Both the position numbers and the translations under genes were made by a program. From Bacilliculturomica massiliensis (GTDB taxonomy: Bacteria > Bacillota > Clostridia > Peptostreptococcales > Anaerovoracaceae), in the NCBI RefSeq assembly GCF_900605495.1, contig NZ_LR027603.1:1831262-1895261 (forward strand): DNA of 64,000 bases. Reading direction: 5' to 3'. The notes beneath the pieces are model-generated. The model was not told the DNA's origin. It did not search any database and was given only the letters and a program-made list of their open reading frames with translations. This document shows positions 36,101 through 43,975 of the stretch, piece after piece. Within the stretch, counting starts at the first letter, position 1; the number at the start of each line of letters is the position of its first letter.

Positions 36101-39100
36101 ATCTTTGTCACCCGGTCCATAGCGTCGTAGGTCATGGAGGTGCTGTTTCCCAGGGCGTCGGTCACAAGGACCACATTGCCGTTTTCATCGTAGCCGTAGT
36201 GGGTGACTGCGCCTTCTTCATCTGTTACTTTCACCACCCGGCCGTCCTTGTCGTACTCCACAGAAGAAGCGTTTCCCTCCGCATTGATCCGCTTCACCGG
36301 CAGGTTCCGTCCGTCGTATTCATAATTCGTTACGTTGCCGTTTCCGTCGGTCAGCCGGATCAGATTCCCGTTGGCGTCGTACACATAGCTGACCACATTC
36401 CCTTCTGCATCCGTAGTGGAGGTCAGGCGGTCCAGAAGGTCGTAGCTGTAGGTCACGGCATTGCCGTCGCCGTCCACGATCTTCGTCACATTGCGCGCCG
36501 CGTCGTAGGACAGGGTCGTCGTGTGCCCTTCCGCATCCGTCAGGCTGGTCAGACGGTTCAGCGCGTCATACACATATGCTGTCACATAGCCCAGGGCGTC
36601 CGTCTCCTTCACGATGTTTCCGTTGGCGTCGTATTCCGTGGCCGTCACGCCGCCCATAGCGTCCGTGGTGGACAGGAGCTGACCGATTGCGTCATAGGCA
36701 AACCCAGTCACGCCGCCCATGGGATCGGTCATGGTGAGCAGATTTCCGTTCTTGTCGTAGGTGTAGCTCCAGCCGTCTCCGTTTTCATTGACCGTGGACA
36801 GCAGCAGCCCGTTGGCATCGTAAGTATAAGCGGTTGTGGTGCCGTCCGCATTCGTAATCTTTGTCACCCGGCCCAGAAGATCGTACTCGTAACTGGTCTC
36901 GTTTCCTCTGCAGTCGGCGTCTGTTGTGATCTGACCCACTTCGTCATAGCTGGCGGCGGTGGCGTTTCCTTCCGCGCTGATGGTCTTCACCAGGCGGCCG
37001 GCCGCATCGTACTCATAGCGGACCGTGTTTCCCTCCGGATCCTTCACCGCAGTCAGACGGTTCTCCGAATCGTAGGTGTAGCTCGTCACGTTTCCGTTTC
37101 GGTCTGTCTCCCGGATCACGTTTCCGTTTCCGTCGTAGCTGTACCGAACGGAATGGCCCAGCGCGTCCTTCACCTCCGCGATCCGGCCCGCGCCGTCGTA
37201 GCTGTATCTGGTCCCCGCTCCCCGCTCATTCTCCACGGTGCTGACCCGTCCCATGGAATCATAGGTCATGGAGCTGGTTCCGCTCAGCGGGTCTGTGGTG
37301 CGGACCAGCTGGTCATTTGCATCGTAGCCGTAGCTCCAGCTGTTTCCCCGGGCGTCGGTCATGCCCGTCATTCTTCCCTGAGAATCGTAGGAATAGCGGA
37401 CAGCGTGCCCCAGAGCGTTGGTCTCAGTCACCAGATTTCCCCGGATATCGTAGCCGTAGGTCGTCTCCGCTCCCATCCGGTCTGTTACCGAGACGGGCTG
37501 ATTCTGGTCGTTGTAAATCGTGTGCATGAGGTTCCCGGCGAAATCGCTTTCCGCTGTGGTGAAGCCGTTGCCGTTCACCTCATAGGTCTTGATCTGGCCC
37601 GCCGGGTCGGTTACCTTCACCAGCTTGCCCGCCGTGGTGTATTCGTAGGCGGTCACAGTACCGTCCGCCAGCGTCTCCGTCAGAACCCGTCCCGCGTCGT
37701 CGTAGGTCCAGGCCGTCACATTTCCCAGCGGATCTGTGGCCGTCAGGCAGTTCCCTGCCGTATCATAGGTATAGCTGGTGATCCCGCCCATTCCGTCTGT
37801 AACAGAGGTCAGATTATTGCTGCTGTCGTAGGTGAAGCTTCTGACCACTCCGTTGGCGTCGGTGCTCTCCGTCATCCGGCCTTTTTCATCATAGGTATAG
37901 CCGGCGGTTCCGCCCGCTCCGTCCATATACCGGGTCAGCAGATTCTGGTCGTTGTATTCAAACGTTTCCTGACTGCCGTCCGGGTGCCGGATCTCGGTCA
38001 GATTAGCCCGGTCGTCATAACGGTACTCCCTGCGGTTTCCGTTCTTGTCCGTTTCCGCTGTCCGCTGATGAAGCTCGTTGTATTCGTAGGTCCGCGTTCC
38101 GTAATTGTCCGTGTATTCCGTGATCCGCCCGTACTCGTCGTAGACGATGGAAACCGCGTACCCGTTTTCCCCCTCCACGCGGTTCGTCCGGTTTTCAGGA
38201 TCGTAGGTAAAGACAGAGGTTCCTCTTCCCTCCACATACTGTTCCGTCACACGGTTGTCCCCGTCATAGGTGTTCTGAATGTATACCGTGCCGTTGAAAT
38301 CCTTTATGGTCTCGATGCAGCCCTTTTCATTGTACGTATACCGCAGATCGTCTCCGTCCGGATTCACCGCGGAGACCAGATGCGCTCCGTCGTAGGTATA
38401 GGTGACGGTGCGGCCCGCACTGTCCGTCACGGCCGCGATGTGGCCCCCGCTCCATGTAAAGGAGAAGCTGCCGGAGTCATTGCTGACTGAGGCCAGCCGG
38501 TCTCCATTGTAAGTGTACGCATAGGACTCGCCGTCCACGTTGACAATGGAGACAAGATTCCCTTTCCCATTGAAGGTATAGACCGTTCCGTCCTTATGGC
38601 TCAGCACGTATCCGTCCCCGGTTTTCTCAAAGGTGAAAGAGGAACCTGCAGGCGGCGAGTAGGTATCATCCTGATTCAGGCTGAAATACAGGCCGTCCCC
38701 GTTGGGAAGGATCACTTTCGCATACAGGATTTCTTCCTGCACCTGGTAGAACAGGTTATTCGTCCACCCTTTTCCCAATCCATAGTCGTTTTCCGCATAC
38801 TTGGACGCGTAGTGGCGGCTGAATTCCAGATTCGTCCGCCCGTTCAGGGCGAAGTCTGTGTAATCCCACTCGAAGCTTCCGGTCAGCAGATCCACCGGAT
38901 CTTCCAGTTTGACGACCGCCAGGCCCGTATAATCGATGGGGGACAAGAAGTCCGTCTGGCAAGTCGTATTGAACGCGATTCCCAGAAAGCTGTTGTAGGC
39001 CCGGTTTCTCTCGTCCACCGGTTCAATGACCAGCACATAGACGTCGGTTTCGCTGATCGTATGCTTATTTCCGTCTTTATCTGTATATCTGCCGTCCCAC

Positions 39101-40269
39101 AGAAGCAGATTGTGGATGAATGCTTCCGAACCCGGCTCGGTCTCTTCCAGCACCTGCAGCATGGCTTCGTATTCAGCCTGCGTCATCGCCTCCGGTTCTT
39201 CGATGACCGGCTCCGTCGGTTCGATGGCTGGCTCAGTCGCACCCGGTGTCGCCCCCTCTTCGTCCGGCTCCGGCGGCAGACCCTCTTCTGTGCGTTCTGT
39301 AATGGCAGGTTCCGTCACGGTTTCCTCCTCAATGGCAGGCCCGGACGAGGCTTCTGGTTCTTCCGGCGTATTTTCATCAGAAGACAGCTCCGGCTCATTT
39401 CCGTCGACGCTGAGACTTCCAAGAAGCGAGACGAACCTCATACCCACCGTTTCTCCCTGCTCTGCGGCCGGTTCCTCCGGCTCTGACGGCGTCTCCGGTT
39501 CGGTCGCTTCGACTGATGGTTCCGCGTGAGTCTCTTCGGGTTCTCCGGCCGGCTCTCCCGGCACAGCGGCTTCCTCCTCCGGCTCCGTCGTCGGCGCGGC
39601 GCTCTCTTCCTCCGGCTCAGGCTCCGGAAGGAGGTTCCGCTGTCTCATCAGTGTGCGGACCTCCTCCATCGTCTTTCCGGTGTAGCCGATGAAGGTGGTG
39701 CTGCCGTTCATAGTCTGGAAGTCCTGTTCCTTTACCTTCCCGACCGTCTCCACCAGTTCGTCGCCGTTCAGCGGGTTTGATATCGGATGATCCGTATCCC
39801 AGCCCTGGATATTGTCCCGCACAGGCGCTGCGTACAAATATCCCAGACGTTCGCCCAGAAACGGCTCCGTTTCATCCGGATTTTTGCTGAACATCATGTC
39901 CATTGGATTGGGAATCATCTTATCCTCGACCGGATCAATGTACTGATCGGGGTTGATCCGGTACAGCGATATGGCCGCCTGCTGGGTATGGGACAAGCTG
40001 AATTCCAGCATCATCCTCCCGCCCACGCTGGGATTGACGATACGCTGGATCAGATTTTCATGGTTTTCATTATAGTATGAGATCGGCGTCCAGCTCCCGT
40101 CGGCGTTGAACGCGCGGAAATACTTGAAACGTCCTTCCTTGTCGATGTTCGGATTGTCTGATTCTCCGTCTCCCGCCGCAAACACGGTGACAGGAATCAT
40201 TGTTAAGATCATGGCAATGGTCAGAAGAACAGAAAGTAATCGTCTTCCTCTTTTTTTCAGATCATTCAT
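33109..40269 (-). CDS. Secreted Rhs/YD-repeat protein with C-terminal toxin-like tip
   Basis: A 2386-residue secreted polymorphic-toxin-type protein. Residues 1-31 are a signal peptide (LLSVLLTIAMILTMIPVTVFA). Residues 32-210 are unrecognised; about 213-375 are Glu/Pro/Thr-rich, probably spanning the wall. A DUF6531-like segment (DPVDLLTGSFEWDYTDF, near 456) is followed by dozens of YD repeats that build the Rhs shell. The core ends with RFTQIDPIRDGENWYAYVG and YVDPLGL near residue 2075. The last ~305 residues are the variable tip. Residues about 2105-2163 resemble a peptidoglycan-binding domain (LQIRLIGLKYLD, GIVGETTWKVLGLYL). The final 200 residues are unknown. GGAGGATTCTC precedes the start. 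An ECF-type promoter lies 170 bp upstream. Confidence 0.92.
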   Translation of the reverse strand: MNDLKKRGRRLLSVLLTIAMILTMIPVTVFAAGDGESDNPNIDKEGRFKYFRAFNADGSWTPISYYNENHENLIQRIVNPSVGGRMMLEFSLSHTQQAAISLYRINPDQYIDPVEDKMIPNPMDMMFSKNPDETEPFLGERLGYLYAAPVRDNIQGWDTDHPISNPLNGDELVETVGKVKEQDFQTMNGSTTFIGYTGKTMEEVRTLMRQRNLLPEPEPEEESAAPTTEPEEEAAVPGEPAGEPEETHAEPSVEATEPETPSEPEEPAAEQGETVGMRFVSLLGSLSVDGNEPELSSDENTPEEPEASSGPAIEEETVTEPAITERTEEGLPPEPDEEGATPGATEPAIEPTEPVIEEPEAMTQAEYEAMLQVLEETEPGSEAFIHNLLLWDGRYTDKDGNKHTISETDVYVLVIEPVDERNRAYNSFLGIAFNTTCQTDFLSPIDYTGLAVVKLEDPVDLLTGSFEWDYTDFALNGRTNLEFSRHYASKYAENDYGLGKGWTNNLFYQVQEEILYAKVILPNGDGLYFSLNQDDTYSPPAGSSFTFEKTGDGYVLSHKDGTVYTFNGKGNLVSIVNVDGESYAYTYNGDRLASVSNDSGSFSFTWSGGHIAAVTDSAGRTVTYTYDGAHLVSAVNPDGDDLRYTYNEKGCIETIKDFNGTVYIQNTYDGDNRVTEQYVEGRGTSVFTYDPENRTNRVEGENGYAVSIVYDEYGRITEYTDNYGTRTYEYNELHQRTAETDKNGNRREYRYDDRANLTEIRHPDGSQETFEYNDQNLLTRYMDGAGGTAGYTYDEKGRMTESTDANGVVRSFTYDSSNNLTSVTDGMGGITSYTYDTAGNCLTATDPLGNVTAWTYDDAGRVLTETLADGTVTAYEYTTAGKLVKVTDPAGQIKTYEVNGNGFTTAESDFAGNLMHTIYNDQNQPVSVTDRMGAETTYGYDIRGNLVTETNALGHAVRYSYDSQGRMTGMTDARGNSWSYGYDANDQLVRTTDPLSGTSSMTYDSMGRVSTVENERGAGTRYSYDGAGRIAEVKDALGHSVRYSYDGNGNVIRETDRNGNVTSYTYDSENRLTAVKDPEGNTVRYEYDAAGRLVKTISAEGNATAASYDEVGQITTDADCRGNETSYEYDLLGRVTKITNADGTTTAYTYDANGLLLSTVNENGDGWSYTYDKNGNLLTMTDPMGGVTGFAYDAIGQLLSTTDAMGGVTATEYDANGNIVKETDALGYVTAYVYDALNRLTSLTDAEGHTTTLSYDAARNVTKIVDGDGNAVTYSYDLLDRLTSTTDAEGNVVSYVYDANGNLIRLTDGNGNVTNYEYDGRNLPVKRINAEGNASSVEYDKDGRVVKVTDEEGAVTHYGYDENGNVVLVTDALGNSTSMTYDAMDRVTKIVDAKEGTTTFDYTPTGLISKLTNAEGAVITYIYDKNGNLLSETNGEGETTVYTYDALNRITGTTDPAGSAQTFTYDAKGQITAVTDAKGNVTKYVYDGLGNVVKTIDANGNETVLEYNAGGKLVKSTLHRVDGRHKVDEYQTTIYQYDGNGLVTKVIDAAGKETLHVYDGNGNLIQTTDADGYVTEYSYNSLDLATNINYNDGKQVSYHYNKVGELVSMTDWNGTTTFEVDLLKRITKTMDAKGKTTSYTYDAVGNQTEIVYPDSSTTNYEYDLLGRMTKVTEPENKVTEYRYDLADRLTSMLYPNDWEEFYTYDAAGKLLAVNDTDPSDKDLKTIKQSYTYDANGNKLSEYKRGNGTGSAKEDVHYTYDALNRVVQAHENYGNKTRTYEYDTAGNLIYETGNNGSHYVDYQYNSLNQLVRKQVDKDKNVYTYEYDGRGNQVKELYGKNKKVTATGTYVYDETNKLTQGTNGAGEISVYTRDGMGNLVGNEWIVRKNAYGYHGFDDIEPSVPTTLKNHEVVKKDFVLDYTSELANVLLETEEEGLTYRYGYGMNEHRLSVKVSPIDQAAGAIMESGAVKLYYHTDYLGTTDYLTSDKTGKVTSWTMYNEWGEITHNAVLKCGHRELDLVKNYTGYEYDSVLDLYYAKNRMYDAGNRRFTQIDPIRDGENWYAYVGSNPVNYVDPLGLLKRGDQLKIGDGSKWYEFGKVTQQTKDVVDLQIRLIGLKYLDITKVNFGKFDDVTLEAVNRFKDKVLPGGNKEDNVRGIVGETTWKVLGLYLENDMTNFTMQDILQGFSYARLGLTYLITDKRSPYVSHTYLGTYYEKLLCADDTGTLFKVLGTAIEIAQTWVYDYNEMMNSAGAADVYTQLGILAASGGQALFEVLIGGEIGYPSTVPAYSSLAEWATNKKKQKLVKQFEKVVNSSLAFVIDPNNLDTDSYRAIRRSYMKEAADYIQTVVNYSETEPIKKIELNYLLNVVRLNVLPSMRNELVKDVLK

Positions 40270-40440
40270 GAGAATCCTCCTTCCTCATCTGCACTAAGAA
40301 ATTTGGTAAGACCGCCGGCATGTACACACATCACACCCTTTCCACTTCAAACAACCGTAAGCGTTCCCTCCCGATCCTCTTTGATAAAGTAAAGGTTTCC
40401 CCCCCTCAGCCCTGATCTCCTCCTTTTCTATCCCTTTGTT

Positions 40441-40474
40441 ATATATAACGTAATTCATCCATTCAAACGGGACA
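40441..40474 (-). promoter_or_regulatory. ECF-sigma-type promoter of the Rhs gene
   Basis: On the minus strand TGTCCC-GTTTGAA (TGTCCC at 40469-40474) is followed after 18 bp by CGTTATATAT (40441-40450). The same two blocks with the same spacing stand in front of the small secreted protein gene at 41040. Neither resembles a sigma-A promoter, and an ECF sigma gene lies 1.6 kb away, so it is the likely reader. Confidence 0.65.
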
Positions 40475-40539
40475 CGATTTCAGAATTTTTTTATAATTGT
40501 TTTCAAAAAAGTATGATCCTTCAGCCCCAGACACCGGGC

Positions 40540-40575
40540 AAAAAGAAAAAGCCGCCGGTAAAAACTACCGGCGGC
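40540..40575 (-). terminator. Terminator of the small secreted protein gene
   Basis: Arms GCCGCCGGTA (40551-40560) and TACCGGCGGC (40566-40575) with a T-rich minus-strand tail, 20 bp after the stop at 40597. It ends that transcript before the Rhs promoter. Confidence 0.85.
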
Positions 40576-40596
40576 GGCTTAAAAATTGATTTACAT

Positions 40597-41040
40597 TTAA
40601 AAGGTTACATTTGGGCTGTCATATGCAGCAGTGTCGATCACAGTGCCATTTTTATAGGCTTCTATGCTTGCGGACATGTAATATTCCCCCCGTCTGCTGG
40701 GAGTATAGGTTTCACCAAACACAAAATCCCCCATTCCATCTGCATACAAAGTCTGACTCCATTTTTTCACCGAATTATCATTAACGTCCCGAATATGTAC
40801 GACTACCTTAACATAATCGATCGTTCCGTTCTTATACGGTGTGACGATTAGATACGCATGAAGCTTCCCCGATTCCAGATAATACTGCGGCGAAATACTC
40901 GCAATGGCAGTCCATCTGGGGCTGATTCCATCCCCTGATACACTCGCCGGACTATCGATCGGCCCCTCCATAGCCGAACACGTAAGTCCACTTGATAAAA
41001 GCATGATGAAACAAGTGAAGATTATAGCAATTTTTTTCAT
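40597..41040 (-). CDS. Small secreted protein of unknown function
   Basis: A 147-residue protein with a signal peptide (MKKIAIIFTCFIMLLSSG, cleavage near CSA-ME at residue 23). The mature part is beta-strand rich: TAIASISPQYYLESGKLHAY, VKVVVHIRDVNDN, GEYYMSASIEAYKNG. This looks like an immunoglobulin-like or cell-surface adhesive fold. The start follows AAAGGAGGGCAAACGG. It is monocistronic, with an ECF-type promoter identical in layout to that of the Rhs gene and its own terminator. Probably co-expressed with the Rhs protein; the function is not known. Confidence 0.75.
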   Translation of the reverse strand: MKKIAIIFTCFIMLLSSGLTCSAMEGPIDSPASVSGDGISPRWTAIASISPQYYLESGKLHAYLIVTPYKNGTIDYVKVVVHIRDVNDNSVKKWSQTLYADGMGDFVFGETYTPSRRGEYYMSASIEAYKNGTVIDTAAYDSPNVTF

Positions 41041-41068
41041 CCGTTTGCCCTCCTTTCGCTTCACTACT

Positions 41069-41102
41069 ATATATAACGTAAAACACAGGTTGAAATGGGA
41101 CA
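41069..41102 (-). promoter_or_regulatory. ECF-sigma-type promoter of the small secreted protein
   Basis: TGTCCC-ATTTCAA (TGTCCC at 41097-41102) and CGTTATATAT (41069-41078) with an 18-bp spacer, about 30 bp upstream of the start. It matches the Rhs promoter in both boxes and in spacing. Confidence 0.65.
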
Positions 41103-41113
41103 AAAACAAAAAA

Positions 41114-41866
41114 TTATTTTTGCATCAGATGAATATTTTCTGCTATTTTTTCCGCTTCTGATAAACTTCCATCTGTTTTTATGTAAAACGTGCTGTTCTC
41201 ATTCCTCCAGTATAACTGAAAACAACCTTCGAAAGCATACCAGGTTATGTCGTCTCCATCATGATCCAGTACGCCCGTCTCTGTAAACTCCATATCTACG
41301 AGCATTGGCATTTCTTTATCATTTACTTCTTTTTGATTGAAATATATCGTTTGTTTTCCATCAGAAAAAGCCAGTCTGTATTCATTTCCAACTTTTTTAG
41401 CAGAAATTAGTGCAGTTCCTTCCGGGAGCCATTCAGGATAATAATACCTCTTCCACTCATCAGGAAGCACTTGATCTGCATTCACATCATTAAAATTGAT
41501 GACTGCGTAATCTTCACCCTCTTCTTCAACAAAAAATCTGTAAATTCTTTCTCTGATCGCTTGAACTTCTGGTATTGTAATAAAAGAAACAACAGTCACC
41601 GCTGCAAGCAGCAGAATACTGATTTTCACGATTTTTATAATACGCCTTTTTCTCCGTCTCCTTTTGGATTCAAACAGCAGACTTTCTTTCGTTTTTTTCA
41701 GTCGTGAATTCAAACGATCCGGCAGCACCATATGCCGGGCTTCTTCCAGTTCATCAGCAGCTTGTTTTTCCAGGTTTTCATCAATAACAGCGGCAATATA
41801 CCGCAGATTGGCCTCTGCCTTCTCTTCTACAGCTTTTTTGTATCCTTCTTCGCGCTTGTCAACCAT
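41114..41866 (-). CDS. Probable anti-sigma factor (single membrane helix, DUF4367-like sensor domain)
   Basis: A 250-residue protein. Residues 1-70 are a charged cytosolic part, then a very basic stretch (ESKRRRRKRRIIK) and one membrane helix (about residues 70-92, IVKISILLLAAVTVVSFI). The outer domain (residues 95-250) has ITWYAFEGCFQLYWRNEN and LPEGTALISAKKVGNEY, resembling DUF4367 domains of sporulation-type or anti-sigma proteins. The ATG at 41866 follows the stop of the sigma gene by one base, so translation is coupled. It probably holds the ECF sigma factor inactive until an outside signal arrives. Confidence 0.7.
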   Translation of the reverse strand: MVDKREEGYKKAVEEKAEANLRYIAAVIDENLEKQAADELEEARHMVLPDRLNSRLKKTKESLLFESKRRRRKRRIIKIVKISILLLAAVTVVSFITIPEVQAIRERIYRFFVEEEGEDYAVINFNDVNADQVLPDEWKRYYYPEWLPEGTALISAKKVGNEYRLAFSDGKQTIYFNQKEVNDKEMPMLVDMEFTETGVLDHDGDDITWYAFEGCFQLYWRNENSTFYIKTDGSLSEAEKIAENIHLMQK

Positions 41867-41867
41867 C

Positions 41868-42407
41868 TTATACCCCGGCGTTCCCTTTCTTTTCAATGAC
41901 TTCCCTTAGATGCTTTTTGGCCCGATATAGACGTTTCCTGACTGTTTCTTTTTTTAACCCATAAATTTTTGCAATACCATCAACATCATATCCAATCTGA
42001 TACGTCATCCATAGGATATCCTGATCTGCTTGATCTAAAACTTCTAACCAAACATCAACGTGCGCTCCAATTTTCACTTCGCCAATGGCCTCGACAATAT
42101 CAAATTCTTCTGTAATATATCGTTCAAATTCATCAGGATCTACGTAGGTCACATTTGAATTTTGGTTTTGTTTACGCAAATAATCTATCGCTTTATTCCT
42201 TGAAACAGTCATTACAAATTTAATCATATCATTCTCGTCAATTTTCTGTAAAACATCCTGACAATTTAGCAGAGTCAAAAAAACATCATTCACGGTTTCT
42301 TCTATGAGACCCTCGTCATCCAGATATTTGCGAGTATTATTTACGACTAAGTTCCAGTAATTCTGCATCAGACCCTCGAACCAATCCTCAGAATTAAATT
42401 TTTTCAT
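41868..42407 (-). CDS. ECF-type RNA polymerase sigma factor
   Basis: A 179-residue sigma-70 family protein. Region 2 includes TRKYLDDEGLIEETVNDVFL and IKFVMTVSRNKAIDYLRKQN (about residues 20-85). Region 4 is ILWMTYQIGYDVDGIAKIYG with KKETVRKRLYRAKKHLREV (about 130-172). No region 3 or 1.1 is present, as in ECF sigmas. It lies 7 bp after an XRE gene and one base before the putative anti-sigma gene. Two promoters with TGTCCC and CGTTATATAT blocks downstream are its probable targets. I see no such promoter before its own operon, so autoregulation is not evident. Confidence 0.87.
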   Translation of the reverse strand: MKKFNSEDWFEGLMQNYWNLVVNNTRKYLDDEGLIEETVNDVFLTLLNCQDVLQKIDENDMIKFVMTVSRNKAIDYLRKQNQNSNVTYVDPDEFERYITEEFDIVEAIGEVKIGAHVDVWLEVLDQADQDILWMTYQIGYDVDGIAKIYGLKKETVRKRLYRAKKHLREVIEKKGNAGV

Positions 42408-42414
42408 TGAATCT

Positions 42415-42759
42415 TTACCCTTGCTGCTTCTTCATCAAGTTCTCAAAAACATCAATTAACTTATTTAGATCCTGTCGCTCTATCCTGCCTAAAATACGTT
42501 TGACACGTTCATCTAACTCTGGAGCAGCATTTTTATTGCCAGTTTCAATTTTCAGAAAAAAATCAGAGAGTGTCATTCCAAATCCATTGCATAATTTATT
42601 TAGAGTTTCTATTGTAGGGCAATATTCATTGGGATGATATAAAATCGACTTTATTGTATTTGCCGATACATCTGATTTTGTCGCCAATTCATTGATGGAA
42701 AAACAATTTTCCACCATTAATTCTTTCAGCAAATATCCAATTTTTCCGCTGTTAAACAT
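42415..42759 (-). CDS. XRE-family transcriptional regulator
   Basis: A 114-residue protein with a Cro/CI helix-turn-helix at residues 5-68 (INELATKSDVSANTIKSILY, TIETLNKLCNGFGMTLSDFF) and a charged C-terminal tail. GGGAGGATATAA lies in front of the start. It opens a three-gene operon with the ECF sigma factor and the anti-sigma gene. It probably controls that operon and so the Rhs locus; operators are not evident, though the upstream region has repeated TATAAT/GATATAA segments. Confidence 0.85.
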   Translation of the reverse strand: MFNSGKIGYLLKELMVENCFSINELATKSDVSANTIKSILYHPNEYCPTIETLNKLCNGFGMTLSDFFLKIETGNKNAAPELDERVKRILGRIERQDLNKLIDVFENLMKKQQG

Positions 42760-42944
42760 TTATATCCTCCCTATTTCCTATATTTTTACGTCTAATACTA
42801 TTATATGTTATATCATTATACTTCGATATGATGAGCAATTTGTATTTTTAGTATGAGTATTAGAACTGAACAGGAACGCTCTCCTAAAACGGTCAAGTCA
42901 AATCCTCCCTGCTTTATCCTTTCATCGCCCGTTCTAAACTTTAA

Positions 42945-42990
42945 AACAAAAAAATCAAAAGCCTTGAAAGCAACAGCTTTCAAGGCTTTT
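42945..42990 (-). terminator. Terminator of the tRNA cluster
   Basis: AAAAGCCTTGAAAGC (42957-42971) and GCTTTCAAGGCTTTT (42976-42990) pair perfectly; the minus strand then reads GATTTTTTT. It stands 10 bp after tRNA-fMet. Confidence 0.85.
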
Positions 42991-43000
42991 AGGAAATTTT

Positions 43001-43076
<76 letters not shown>

Positions 43077-43108
43077 ATATCAGATACATCGCAATGTATT
43101 TAGTTGAT

Positions 43109-43197
43109 TGGTGCCGGAAACCGGGGTCGAACCGGTACGATCGGTAAGGATCGCAGGATTTTAAGTCCTGTGCGTCTGCCAATTCCGCCATTCCGGC
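43109..43197 (-). tRNA. tRNA-Leu (TAA)
   Basis: An 89-base tRNA with a long variable arm, acceptor GCCGGAA/TTCCGGC and anticodon TAA in GACTTAAAATCC. The CCA end is encoded. Confidence 0.93.
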
Positions 43198-43259
43198 CTG
43201 GTCGGCTCCGAAGCGGGACCGCCCTTGCTGAACAGGCCCCGTATCCGGTTCCTCTAGTT

Positions 43260-43334
<75 letters not shown>

Positions 43335-43614
43335 ACATTTGAACACGATCTCTCACAACAAAACTAATTATACATCACATCACAACTGTATGTCAAGAAC
43401 AATATTTCAGTTTTTCTCAATATTTCTTACATGCCCCTTGTGACCTCTCTATCATATGCAGTTTCCACACAATTATACATGAAAGTTAAATAAAATTGTG
43501 TCGCTGTTATGATCACACCAGATCGGCCTCAGACGTCCAAGATACCATTCTTGCACGGTCTCTGCCGCGCACAAAATCGTACCATAAGCCTGTAAAGGTT
43601 ATTATACCAGAAAC

Positions 43615-43650
43615 GCGGTCCGGATCAAAGCTCATCATGATCCAGACCGC
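43615..43650 (-). terminator. Probable terminator of the flavoprotein/ferredoxin operon
   Basis: GCGGTCCGGATC (43615-43626) pairs with GATCCAGACCGC (43639-43650) with one wobble pair. On the minus strand GTTTCT follows, a weak T-run. It is 47 bp after the ferredoxin stop. The 280 bp from here to the tRNA-Asn gene hold nothing recognisable. Confidence 0.55.
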
Positions 43651-43696
43651 CTCTTTCATAAAAAGGTTTCCTTCGGAAATCGAATTCGTTCTTCCC

Positions 43697-43975
43697 TTAC
43701 CCCCTTGCCGGCACGAACTTGGCCCGGTTCATCAGCGGGTGCTGGAGCCGCAGCGCCCGATCCACCGGACATTCCATTACGCAGCTGCCGCAGTAATAGC
43801 ATTCTCCGGGGTACAGAACCACAGGCGGCCGGCCCTTTTCCGGGTTGGGGATCATGATATCCACCTGACACACTTCCACGCAGCGGTTGCACCCCGCGCA
43901 GAGCGTTTCGTCAAACAGCAGCGGCTGCGCGCTGCAGGGCACCACGGCCGCGGTCAGTCTATTTTTCTCATTCAT
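43697..43975 (-). CDS. AprB-like 2x[4Fe-4S] ferredoxin
   Basis: A 92-residue ferredoxin. Cluster motifs are CAGCNRCVEVCQ near residue 27 and CYYCGSCVMECP near 58, with a conserved tail HPLMNRAKFVPARG. It resembles the beta subunit of adenylylsulfate-reductase-like pairs. The ATG at 43975 lies inside the end of the flavoprotein gene (8-base overlap), with GGAGG upstream, so the two are made together. It should carry electrons to or from the flavin. A broken copy of the same gene is found at 25294-25568. Confidence 0.88.
   Translation of the reverse strand: MNEKNRLTAAVVPCSAQPLLFDETLCAGCNRCVEVCQVDIMIPNPEKGRPPVVLYPGECYYCGSCVMECPVDRALRLQHPLMNRAKFVPARG

Noticed and set aside
34231..38490. A 1419-codon open frame on the plus strand opposite the Rhs gene
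   Set aside because: It mirrors the periodic YD-repeat codons of the minus-strand gene, has no ribosome binding site and reads as a repetitive Val/His-rich shadow.
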